DNA of 15,422 bases, taken from assembly GCA_029571495.1 (NCBI GenBank), contig JAKPSO010000864.1, positions 1-15,422 of the forward strand, written 5' to 3'. A program made the translations under genes and the position numbers. The notes below the pieces were generated by a model. The model saw only the letters and a program-made list of their open reading frames with translations. It was not told where the DNA came from and ran no database searches. Position 1 is the stretch's first letter, and every line of letters starts with the position of its first letter. The DNA is from Pseudomonadota bacterium (GTDB lineage Bacteria; Pseudomonadota; Gammaproteobacteria; Burkholderiales; Casimicrobiaceae). Positions 1-5,988 of the stretch are shown here, piece by piece.

Positions 1-65
1 GTTGACGAACGATTGGCGGTGAAAAGGCCCTTGCGCGAGGCAATCAAAAGTGTGGGCGTTGACAT
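1..65 (-). CDS. N-terminal fragment of a probable BNR/YVTN-repeat (sialidase-fold) protein
   Basis: Only the first 21 codons lie in the window; the gene continues past the left edge. The start is ATG at 65-63, preceded by a strong ribosome binding site, AAGGAG at 76-71, five bases from the start. The visible protein begins MSTPTLLIASRKGLF. A short N-terminal strand of the form LLIA(S/T)RKGLF is typical of the first blade of BNR/YVTN-repeat beta-propeller proteins often annotated as exo-alpha-sialidase or glycosyl hydrolase. It starts 25 bases after the stop of the MoaD/ThiS-like gene, so the two are probably co-transcribed. Family assignment from 21 residues is tentative; that a gene starts here is well supported by the ribosome binding site and spacing. 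Confidence 0.5.
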   Translation of the reverse strand, partial: MSTPTLLIASRKGLFTANRSS

Positions 66-90
66 GGCGTCTCCTTATTTTTGCGCGGCA

Positions 91-372
91 CTAGCCACCG
101 CTCAGCGCTTGAATCACGGTGACGACGTCGCCTGCGGCGAGCGGCACCGCGAGGTCGTTGCGGTTGTTGATGAGTTGGTTATTGATAAACACGGCAACAT
201 GTTTGCGCACGCTGCCTTGCTCGTCGAGCACGTAGCTTTGCAGGAGCGGTGCCGCGCGAAACGCTGCGTGCAGCGCTTCGCCCAAGGTGGCGGCGGCAAC
301 ATGCTGCGGCGGGCAAGCAACGTGGCGCTGCAACTGCGCGGCGAAGGTAACGGTGACGGTAGCGATGGACAC
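91..372 (-). CDS. MoaD/ThiS-family ubiquitin-like sulfur-carrier protein
   Basis: A 93-residue protein if started at GTG 372-370. The same frame stays open to a TTG at 450, which would give 119 residues with an unconvincing Ala/Pro-rich extension. No clear Shine-Dalgarno precedes either start, so the start is uncertain. The C-terminus ends in LSGG, the diglycine tail that in this family is adenylylated and converted to a thiocarboxylate by an E1-like enzyme. The preceding segment (VFINNQLINN, then PLAAGDVVTVIQAL) matches the strand-turn-strand end of the beta-grasp fold, and VTVTFAAQLQ fits the first strand. No moaE, thiG or E1-like partner is visible. The neighbour is instead a probable beta-propeller protein, so its sulfur acceptor is unknown and a role in molybdopterin or thiamine synthesis cannot be assumed. 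Confidence 0.8.
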   Translation of the reverse strand: MSIATVTVTFAAQLQRHVACPPQHVAAATLGEALHAAFRAAPLLQSYVLDEQGSVRKHVAVFINNQLINNRNDLAVPLAAGDVVTVIQALSGG

Positions 373-690
373 GACGGAAGCTGGCGCAAGCGCAGGCGGC
401 AAACGAAGCGCACAGTCTACGCCGCCGCGCTCGGGGCGAGCAACCGTCAACGGCGTGAATCACGCGTGATCGGAAACTTTACAACTTTTCGCCGTTGTGG
501 ACGACTCAATGGCGTTTTGCGGTCAATATGTGCAAATGTCGACTTTTCATTTTTTCAGCCTGCAATGACCAATATACAGTCGTTTTACATATAAAGCTGA
601 TAAGCAAAATCGGTTGCTCGTTTGCGCACGCGACAGCCTCGCCCGCTAGACTGATCAAACGCAAGTTTCGCTCTACAAAAACACAACATC
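373..690. promoter_or_regulatory. Divergent intergenic region with palindrome and candidate promoter
   Basis: The gap separates the leftward MoaD-like gene from the rightward dehydrogenase, so both promoters should lie here. A perfect 12-bp palindrome, ATCACGCGTGAT, sits at 459-470 and could be an operator. The stretch from about 535 to 600 is clearly AT-richer than the genes and contains TATAAA at 590-595, a plausible -10 element for the dehydrogenase, but no good -35 box is seen at the right distance. No Shine-Dalgarno is evident just before the dehydrogenase ATG. No convincing small gene is seen in this stretch. Confidence 0.3.
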
Positions 691-1770
691 ATGACCCACA
701 GAATCGCAGTGATCGCCGGTGACGGCATTGGCAAAGAAGTGATGCCCGAAGGCATTCGCGTGCTCGAAGCCGCCGCCAAAAAATTCAACATTGATTTGCA
801 GTTCGATCACTTCGATTTTTCGTCGTGGGATTACTACGAGAAGCACGGCAAGATGATGCCTGACGACTGGAAGGCACAAATCGGCGGTCACGATGCGATT
901 TACTTCGGTGCCGTCGGCTGGCCCTCAAAGATCGCGGACCATATTTCGCTCTGGGGTTCGCTCATTCTCTTTCGTCGCGAATTCGATCAATACGTCAATT
1001 TGCGGCCCGCGCGCTTGATGCCCGGCGTGACCGCGCCCGTGGTGAAGAAAGATGGCTCGCCGTACAAAGCCGGCGAAATTGATTTCTACATCGTGCGCGA
1101 AAACACCGAGGGCGAGTACTCGTCGGTCGGCGGACGCATGTTTGACGGCACTGAACGTGAGTTTGTGTTGCAGCAAGCGATTTTCACGCGCACCGGTGTA
1201 GATCGCATCTTGAAATTCGCGTTCGATCTCGCGCAGAGTCGTCCGAAGAAACATCTCACAAGCGCGACGAAATCCAACGGCATTTCGATCTCGATGCCGT
1301 ATTGGGACGAGCGCGTCGCGGAGATGGCGAAAAAGTATCCGGAACTCACGCAAGACAAATTCCACATCGATATTCTGAGCGCGCATTTCGTGCAGCGCCC
1401 CGCGTTTTTTGATGTAGTCGTCGCGAGTAATTTATTCGGCGACATCCTCTCGGATTTGGGCCCTGCCTGCACCGGCACCATCGGCATCGCGCCGAGCGCA
1501 AACATCAACCCGGAGCGCAAATTTCCAAGCCTATTTGAGCCAGTGCACGGCAGCGCGCCGGACATCGCGGGCCTTGGCATCGCCAACCCCATCGGCCAAA
1601 TCTGGTGCGGCGCGATGATGCTCGAATGGCTCGGCCACAAAGCTGCGCACGACGCAATTCTCGCGGCCTGCGAAGCGAGCACCGCGAGCACCATAAAAAC
1701 CGGTGACCTCGGCGGCACCGCGTCAACGAGCGACGTGGGGAAATTTATCGCTGAGGCGGTTGCAAAGTAA
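691..1770 (+). CDS. Tartrate dehydrogenase/decarboxylase or D-malate dehydrogenase (isocitrate/isopropylmalate dehydrogenase superfamily)
   Basis: A 359-residue, NAD-dependent, metal-dependent beta-decarboxylating dehydrogenase, about the usual length of DmlA/TtuC proteins (~360). Visible hallmarks: nucleotide-binding start IAVIAGDGIGKEV (5-17); GAVGWPSKIADHISLWGSL (73-91), which is characteristic of the tartrate/D-malate branch; substrate-binding arginines around R95, R105 and R136 (VNLRPARLMPG and VRENTEGEYSS); Y143 and K194 as likely catalytic acid/base; metal-binding aspartates at D227, D251 and D255 (NLFGDILSD); and the cofactor loop FEPVHGSAPDIAG (282-294). Expected reaction: oxidation and decarboxylation of D-malate or L-tartrate to pyruvate or related products in the cytoplasm. 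LeuB and isocitrate dehydrogenase are less likely because of the WGSL/FDQYVNLRP region. The exact substrate cannot be read from sequence, so no gene symbol is given. It stands alone with a terminator-like hairpin after it. Confidence 0.9.
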   Translation: MTHRIAVIAGDGIGKEVMPEGIRVLEAAAKKFNIDLQFDHFDFSSWDYYEKHGKMMPDDWKAQIGGHDAIYFGAVGWPSKIADHISLWGSLILFRREFDQYVNLRPARLMPGVTAPVVKKDGSPYKAGEIDFYIVRENTEGEYSSVGGRMFDGTEREFVLQQAIFTRTGVDRILKFAFDLAQSRPKKHLTSATKSNGISISMPYWDERVAEMAKKYPELTQDKFHIDILSAHFVQRPAFFDVVVASNLFGDILSDLGPACTGTIGIAPSANINPERKFPSLFEPVHGSAPDIAGLGIANPIGQIWCGAMMLEWLGHKAAHDAILAACEASTASTIKTGDLGGTASTSDVGKFIAEAVAK

Positions 1771-1791
1771 ACTCAAAAATTGATACTAATT

Positions 1792-1828
1792 ACGTGTGTG
1801 CGTTGTCAACTACACACACGTCTTTATA
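1792..1828 (+). terminator. Terminator-like hairpin after the dehydrogenase gene
   Basis: ACGTGTGTG at 1792-1800 pairs perfectly with CACACACGT at 1813-1821. An inner GTTG/CAAC pair can tighten the loop. It is followed by CTTTATA, only a weak U-tract. It lies 21 bases after the stop codon, fitting an intrinsic terminator, but the poor T-run keeps confidence moderate. Confidence 0.4.
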
Positions 1829-1830
1829 GA

Positions 1831-1863
1831 CTACAATACCGTACAGTTTGTACGGTATTGTAG
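1831..1863. promoter_or_regulatory. Perfect inverted repeat upstream of the toxin-antitoxin operon (probable autoregulatory operator)
   Basis: CTACAATACCGTACA at 1831-1845 is followed by GTT and then its exact reverse complement at 1849-1863, giving 15-bp arms with a 3-base loop. The site ends five bases before the antitoxin ATG at 1869. Each arm contains a -10-like hexamer (TACAAT at 1832-1837; its complement TATTGT in the other arm), so a repressor bound here would cover promoter and start region. Antitoxins of this class typically repress their own operons through such palindromes; binding here is inferred. Confidence 0.6.
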
Positions 1864-1868
1864 GTCAT

Positions 1869-2132
1869 ATGAAATCCGCAACATACGGCTTAGAGCAGGC
1901 TCGCGCACAACTTCCGCACATCGCGTCAGAGGCCGTGGCGGGTGAAACTAGCGTCATCACACGCCACGGCAAACCCGTGGCCGTCGTCGTGCCCGTCGCC
2001 CAATGGGAAGCAAAACAACGACTCTCACGAGCGAACGCTGGCATCCTCGCGTTACGCGGTGCGGGACGAGGATTGTGGGGCAACGATCCCGCCAAAACGG
2101 TGGCCAAACTGCGCAACGAGTGGGACGAGTAG
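1869..2132 (+). CDS. Type II antitoxin, Phd/YefM family
   Basis: An 87-residue protein. ATG 1869 is chosen over an in-frame TTG at 1848 because the TTG lies inside the operator palindrome and the family usually begins a few residues before the ATYGLEQAR segment. The N-terminal half (ATYGLEQARAQLPHIASEAV, then TSVITRHGKPVAVVVPV) matches the DNA-binding Phd/YefM fold. The C-terminal part (RGLWGNDPAKTVAKLRNEWDE) is the usual toxin-neutralising tail. The ribosome binding site is weak. The toxin gene follows directly. Expected roles: neutralise the PIN toxin and, with it, repress the operon at the palindrome just upstream. Confidence 0.85.
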   Translation: MKSATYGLEQARAQLPHIASEAVAGETSVITRHGKPVAVVVPVAQWEAKQRLSRANAGILALRGAGRGLWGNDPAKTVAKLRNEWDE

Positions 2133-2135
2133 GTC

Positions 2136-2621
2136 GTGCCACGACCACGCAAGGCAAGTACGGCCACAACTGGGACGGCTGTTACTTCACAGACGACAAT
2201 AAAACGTTGGGGCAATTTGCCTTTAGGTGCAACGGTGCTGCTTGACACCGCGCCTTGGATTTACCTGCTCGAAGATCACCCGACGTTCGCGCCGAAGTTC
2301 ACAGGACTGTTCGAAGCCGCTGCCGCTGGCGAAGTCGAGTTGGCGCTCTCCACCATCGCACTGGCAGAAGTTCTCACCGGCCCCTGCAAGGCCGGTCAAA
2401 CCGCGTTAGCCAAGCGCTTCGAGGCCGCGCTCAACAACTATCGCGTGGTACCCGTGACTACGCCGATTGCAAGTCTTGCCGCGCAGCTCCGTGGGCAATA
2501 TCGGCTCAAACTGCCGGATGCCTTGCAACTGGCGACGGCGCTGGAGATAGGAGCCGACGCACTTGTTACGCATGACCGGGATTTTTCGGCGGTACAAGGA
2601 TTGCGCGTACTAACTGGTTAG
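2136..2621 (+). CDS. Type II toxin, PIN-domain (VapC-like) ribonuclease
   Basis: The PIN fold is recognised from VLLDTAPWIYLLEDHP near residues 34-49, STIALAEVLTGP (72-83), LKLPDALQLATALEIGADALVTHDRDF (124-150 region). The four acidic positions expected to bind Mg2+ are present: D37, E78, D128 and D147/D149. PIN toxins cleave tRNA, rRNA or mRNA when released from the antitoxin; the target cannot be predicted. Start choice is uncertain. GTG 2136 lies 3 bases after the antitoxin stop and gives 161 residues with an unusual Thr-rich N-terminal tail of about 30 residues. GTG 2235 begins right at the PIN core (VLLDT), has AGG seven bases upstream and gives 128 residues, closer to usual VapC length. 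The first fits the tight spacing common in these operons, the second fits the family length. Confidence 0.85.
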   Translation: MPRPRKASTATTGTAVTSQTTIKRWGNLPLGATVLLDTAPWIYLLEDHPTFAPKFTGLFEAAAAGEVELALSTIALAEVLTGPCKAGQTALAKRFEAALNNYRVVPVTTPIASLAAQLRGQYRLKLPDALQLATALEIGADALVTHDRDFSAVQGLRVLTG

Positions 2622-2635
2622 TGCGTTGATCGGAA

Positions 2636-2677
2636 CCGCAAGCGTCCTCACCTCCTGCGCAGGAAATCAACTTGCGG
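2636..2677. other. Nested inverted repeat between convergent genes (possible bidirectional terminator)
   Basis: CCGCAAG at 2636-2642 pairs with CTTGCGG at 2671-2677, and a 10-bp palindrome CCTGCGCAGG (2654-2663) lies within the loop. It sits between the toxin stop and the end of the convergent broken gene. No T-run follows, so a terminator role is a guess. Otherwise 2622-2716 holds nothing recognisable. Confidence 0.25.
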
Positions 2678-2716
2678 CTCAAAATTTCCACGCTGACACC
2701 TACTCCGAATCCGCAT

Positions 2717-3387
2717 TTATTCAAGGTGGCCCTGCTGCTCCAACTGTACGGCGGCCAGTTCAAATGCGCTCAAAAATTCATCGACGATAGCGGTAATTAG
2801 AACGAGAGACGCTTCAGTAATGTCAAGGCCTCTCAGTTTTCCTTTGTGGTGAATGCTGAATCGATCCGGTTCTCGAAATCCAGCCAAACCATATCCTGTC
2901 GGATCGTGTATCTCAGTGTGTGCCTCATTCTCGCCTCTGTGCGCTACAGCATGTCGCAATTCCTCGATGTCAGGAAAAGTCTCTTCAAGTTTCTTTCGCG
3001 CCTTCTTCGTCTTATCAAGCTGAATCATGTGACGTACTGACGGGCACGCCTTTAGCCGCACGGACGTGGTTTTTCTAGGCGTGCATGAAGGTGATAAAGC
3101 TCTACAACACACTCATTGCAGGCGATCCACCGCCAGCTGCCGGCGACACGGTCTGAAATTGCAGGTGGCGGGTGATTCGCTACCTGGTACAGACGAAGTG
3201 CTGCCTCCCAAGCGTGCACACTGAACGCAAGTCCATGCAAGTGCGCGTGAAGGTCTTTGATCGACTGGATCTCTTCCTGCGGGGTTTCGACAGACGGCCA
3301 AAGAAGCGGTACGTTTCTCATCGACATCATTATGAGCAAAGTGGGATGCGAAGTCCAAGGCGCTCCGAAATCCGAGCGATCTGTCAT
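2717..3387 (-). pseudogene. Frameshifted gene of unknown function with an R-x4-H (HEPN-like) motif
   Basis: Two overlapping minus-strand reading frames together make one protein. The upstream part (from ATG 3387, or ATGs at 3330/3327/3321 near MSMRNVPLLWPSVETPQEE) runs to a stop at 3052 and carries a helical segment including WRWIACNECVVELYHLHARLEK. The downstream part carries VRLKACPSVRHMIQL, then FPDIEELRHAVAHRGENEAH, GLAGFREPDRFS and a helical end, stopping at 2717. The frames join if the A-run read on the minus strand (five Ts at 3070-3074 on the plus strand) had six bases: LEK would continue directly into TTSVRLKACP. So a one-base deletion, or a sequencing error, splits the gene. R-H-A-V-A-H fits the R-x4-H motif of HEPN ribonucleases, but the family is not firmly recognised. 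It lies beside a toxin-antitoxin pair. Confidence 0.6.
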
Positions 3388-3483
3388 CGATCTAATGTGC
3401 GTGCGTCATTCGCGGGCGGCTTGCACGCTGCGCGAGTTAACTTGCCGGCGTAAACTCCTAGCTGTAATTAAGGAGTGCTTGCC

Positions 3484-4947
3484 ATGACCGCCCGCCCCGA
3501 CACCTTCCCCTTCAACGCCGATCAATCCGCTGCGCTGTTAGCTCATGCGTCGAAGCAATGGGACGCCGACATCGTTCCGCAATTGATTGAGTACGTGAAG
3601 CTGCCCGCGAAGTCTCCCGCATTTGAGGCGGAGTGGAAGCGGAGTGGACAAATTCAGCGCGCCATTGAGCAAGCGCAGAAATTCGTCGCGGCGCAACCCG
3701 TCAAGAACATGACGCTGGAAGTCATCGCGCTCGAAGGCCGCACGCCGGTGCTCTTCTTCGACATTCCCGGCACGGGAACAAAGGCAACAGGCAAGACGGT
3801 GCTTCTCTATGGTCATCTCGACAAGCAGCCAGAAATGGCCGGATGGCGCGAAGATTTGGGGCCGTGGACGCCTCTGGTCGAAGACGGCAAACTCTATGGC
3901 CGCGGCAGCGCGGACGATGGCTATGCCGTGTTTGCTGCGCTCGCCGCGATTCTTGCGCTCGACGCGGAGAACATTTCACGGCCACGCTGCGTCGGACTCA
4001 TCGAAACGTGCGAAGAATCCGGCTCATTCGATTTGCCGCCGTATCTCGATGCATTGGCGCCGCGCATGGGTGACGTCGGCCTCGTGGTGGCGCTCGATTC
4101 GGGCGCGGGAAACTATGAACAGTTGTGGGCGACCACGTCGTTGCGCGGCTTGGTCAACGGCACGATGACGGTACGCATGTTGACCGAAGGTGTGCACTCG
4201 GGCGACGCCGGTGGCGTGGTACCGAGCACCTTCCGTATCGCGCGGCAGCTCTTGGACCGCATCGATGACTCCGCCACCGGCGTGACGAAATCGCCGGTGT
4301 TTAACGCTCCCATTCCCGAAGAACGTTTGACCCAAGCGCAGCAAGCGTGCGAGATTTTGGGCGACGTGGTGTGGAAACGCTTCCCGTGGCAGAGCTGCGG
4401 CGGCGCGCACGAATTCACGCTGCCCACGAGCAAAGATCCCGTCGACGTGATTTTGAATCGCACGTGGCGTGCGTCGCTTTCGGTGGTGGGTGCGGATGGG
4501 TTGCCACCGACCAATGCGGCCGGCAACGTGCTGAGACCATACACCGCGTTAAAACTGTCGTTACGAATTCCGCCGACCGTTGACGGCGTTGAAGCGGCTG
4601 CCGAAGTGAAACGTCTCGTCGAAAACAACACCCCGTACAACGCGCAAGTTAGCTTCGCAGCCGATAGCGCAGCGACGGGCTGGAACGCACCACCGTTCGC
4701 GCCGTGGCTGACGGTGGCACTCGATTGCGCGTCGATGCACTATTTTGGCCGACCCGCAGCGTACATGGGCGAAGGCGGCACGATTCCATTCATGGGCATG
4801 CTCGGCGCGAAGTTCCCGGATGCACAAATGCTCGTCACCGGCGTGCTCGGACCCAAGTCCAATGCGCACGGACCCAATGAGTTCTTGCAAATCGACTACG
4901 CCAAGAAAGTGACGGCCGCCACTGCCTTAGTTATCGCCGCCGTTTAG
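3484..4947 (+). CDS. M20-family zinc metallopeptidase (dipeptidase/deacylase type)
   Basis: A 487-residue protein. Start ATG 3484 has AGGAG at 3471-3475, eight bases upstream; an in-frame TTG at 3475 is rejected. The two-metal site of the M20 family is intact: H111 in LLYGHLDKQPE, bridging D144 in YGRGSADDGYA, general base E177 and metal ligand E178 in ETCEESGS, D205 in ALDSG, H238 in TEGVHSGDAGG (the lid-domain His that reaches across the dimer), and H462 in SNAHGPNEF. Residues about 220-390 form the usual dimerisation domain inserted in the catalytic domain. The length and GEGGTIPFM plus HGPNE signature fit the large dipeptidase/acetylornithine deacetylase-like branch. No signal peptide is apparent, so it is probably cytoplasmic. 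The substrate (dipeptide or N-acyl amino acid) cannot be assigned. It is a single gene, convergent with the cytochrome operon. Confidence 0.9.
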   Translation: MTARPDTFPFNADQSAALLAHASKQWDADIVPQLIEYVKLPAKSPAFEAEWKRSGQIQRAIEQAQKFVAAQPVKNMTLEVIALEGRTPVLFFDIPGTGTKATGKTVLLYGHLDKQPEMAGWREDLGPWTPLVEDGKLYGRGSADDGYAVFAALAAILALDAENISRPRCVGLIETCEESGSFDLPPYLDALAPRMGDVGLVVALDSGAGNYEQLWATTSLRGLVNGTMTVRMLTEGVHSGDAGGVVPSTFRIARQLLDRIDDSATGVTKSPVFNAPIPEERLTQAQQACEILGDVVWKRFPWQSCGGAHEFTLPTSKDPVDVILNRTWRASLSVVGADGLPPTNAAGNVLRPYTALKLSLRIPPTVDGVEAAAEVKRLVENNTPYNAQVSFAADSAATGWNAPPFAPWLTVALDCASMHYFGRPAAYMGEGGTIPFMGMLGAKFPDAQMLVTGVLGPKSNAHGPNEFLQIDYAKKVTAATALVIAAV

Positions 4948-4961
4948 TCGAACAGCACAGA

Positions 4962-4985
4962 CCGCGGTGCGAGTTCGCGCCGCGG
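4962..4985. terminator. GC-rich hairpin between convergent genes
   Basis: CCGCGG at 4962-4967 pairs with CCGCGG at 4980-4985, extended inward by a T-G wobble and GCGA/TCGC. It lies in the 49-base gap between the peptidase stop (4947) and the stop of the CcmI-like gene (4997) and could end transcription from both sides. No T-run is present on either flank. Confidence 0.4.
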
Positions 4986-4996
4986 GCGGAGGTGGT

Positions 4997-5986
4997 TTAG
5001 GCGCGACGCTTCGAGAGAGGCAAGGTCAACGCAGTCTTGCCGACGGTCACGCTCTGTGGCTCTGATTCGATATCGCCCGGCTGGGCGGTCGCGTCACCCG
5101 ATTGCGAAAGCCGCGCGCGAATCGTGAGATTCTTCGCTGCGGAAAGTTTTTGCCCAGGGAGCATCGAGTCTGCATCGGTCAACTCGAAGTTCATCGGAAA
5201 CGCAGTCGCTGCAAGGCGCTTCGTGGCCAACGGAGCACCCGTTTGCTCGCCGTCACGCACGATGATGAACAGCGCAGAATGCTTGCCCTGCGGCGCTTCC
5301 ATACCCTTCGCAAGCTCTACTTTGCCACCAAGCAATACCTTCGTGTCCGCGGGCGCTACTGGCGAAGCCGCGCTCGCGGCCGGCGCAGCGCTTGGTGCCG
5401 TGGGCGCTGCCACGCCGCCGCCGGCGACTCGCTTCTTTGTCGCCTCAAATTCACTGCGAAGTAGTTCGTCGGAACTGGCCGCACCGCCGGCCTTCTCGAA
5501 CGCGGCGATGGCATCAGCGTCGCGACCCAAGGCGACATAACTGCGTGCGAGCAGAGCCCAGCCAGCGCGGTCGTCAGGCGTTTTTTCTTTGAGGCGTTTT
5601 TCGAGCCGTTCTGTCATCACCGGAAGGTCGCCCCCCTGTCGTGCGGCAGTTACGTCCGGCGCACCGGCAGCGGGCAGCGCGCCCGGCTTCACGCCCAGCG
5701 AGGCAGCGAGCGCGTCCACCGCTGGCGTTGGTGCCGTTGCATTTTGCGCGACAGGCGGAGGCGTCGGCGTGCGGTCGGAAAGTGCATATAGAACTGCGAC
5801 GCTAGCGAGCAAACCAGCCGAAGCCGCGAGCAATATCAACGGGGCACGCGTGCGCTTCGGCGCCGCGTCAGCGGCAGTCGGGGGCGCAGCGCGTCGAAGG
5901 TGAATCCACCACGCAAGCGCCGCAATCGCGAGGCCCGCGGCGAAAGCCGCGAAAACCGCAGCTAACAATACAAACGAATCATTCAT
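4997..5986 (-). CDS. CcmI/CycH-like cytochrome c biogenesis protein
   Basis: A 329-residue membrane-anchored protein. Two hydrophobic segments (about residues 5-28 and 48-69) resemble the two-helix anchor of CcmI. A Pro/Ala-rich linker follows. A TPR-type helical pair lies at about 121-168 (PDDRAGWALLARSYVALGRD, then DAIAAFEKAGG). After an Ala-rich linker, the C-terminal periplasmic domain (about 214-325) has the ALFIIVRD, PLATKRL, FPMNFELTDADSM and ARLSQSGDATAQPGDIE elements typical of the CcmI/CycH C-terminal domain. That family holds apocytochrome c and hands it to the CcmF/H haem ligation machinery. It is last in the operon; its ATG is 2 bases after the outer-membrane protein stop with no obvious Shine-Dalgarno, so translation is probably coupled. 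Genes ccmA-H are not visible, so this is likely an extra copy serving the haem-rich cytochromes upstream. NrfG-like naming is an alternative. Confidence 0.8.
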   Translation of the reverse strand: MNDSFVLLAAVFAAFAAGLAIAALAWWIHLRRAAPPTAADAAPKRTRAPLILLAASAGLLASVAVLYALSDRTPTPPPVAQNATAPTPAVDALAASLGVKPGALPAAGAPDVTAARQGGDLPVMTERLEKRLKEKTPDDRAGWALLARSYVALGRDADAIAAFEKAGGAASSDELLRSEFEATKKRVAGGGVAAPTAPSAAPAASAASPVAPADTKVLLGGKVELAKGMEAPQGKHSALFIIVRDGEQTGAPLATKRLAATAFPMNFELTDADSMLPGQKLSAAKNLTIRARLSQSGDATAQPGDIESEPQSVTVGKTALTLPLSKRRA

Positions 5987-5988
5987 GC

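Noticed and set aside
13..594. 193-codon plus-strand reading frame
   Set aside because: It overlaps the MoaD/ThiS-like gene on the other strand, is Arg-rich and shows no family features.
1086..1718. 210-codon minus-strand reading frame inside the dehydrogenase gene
   Set aside because: Antisense of a well-supported dehydrogenase; the product has no domain and the plus-strand frame explains the codon bias.
3388..3483. Promoter for the M20 peptidase in the 96-base gap upstream
   Set aside because: The only -35/-10 pair at normal spacing (TTGCCG with TAATTA) is a poor match and would place the RNA start at the ribosome binding site, so it is not reported as a feature.
4113..4640. 175-codon minus-strand reading frame inside the M20 peptidase gene
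   Set aside because: Shadow of a gene with all catalytic motifs intact on the plus strand.
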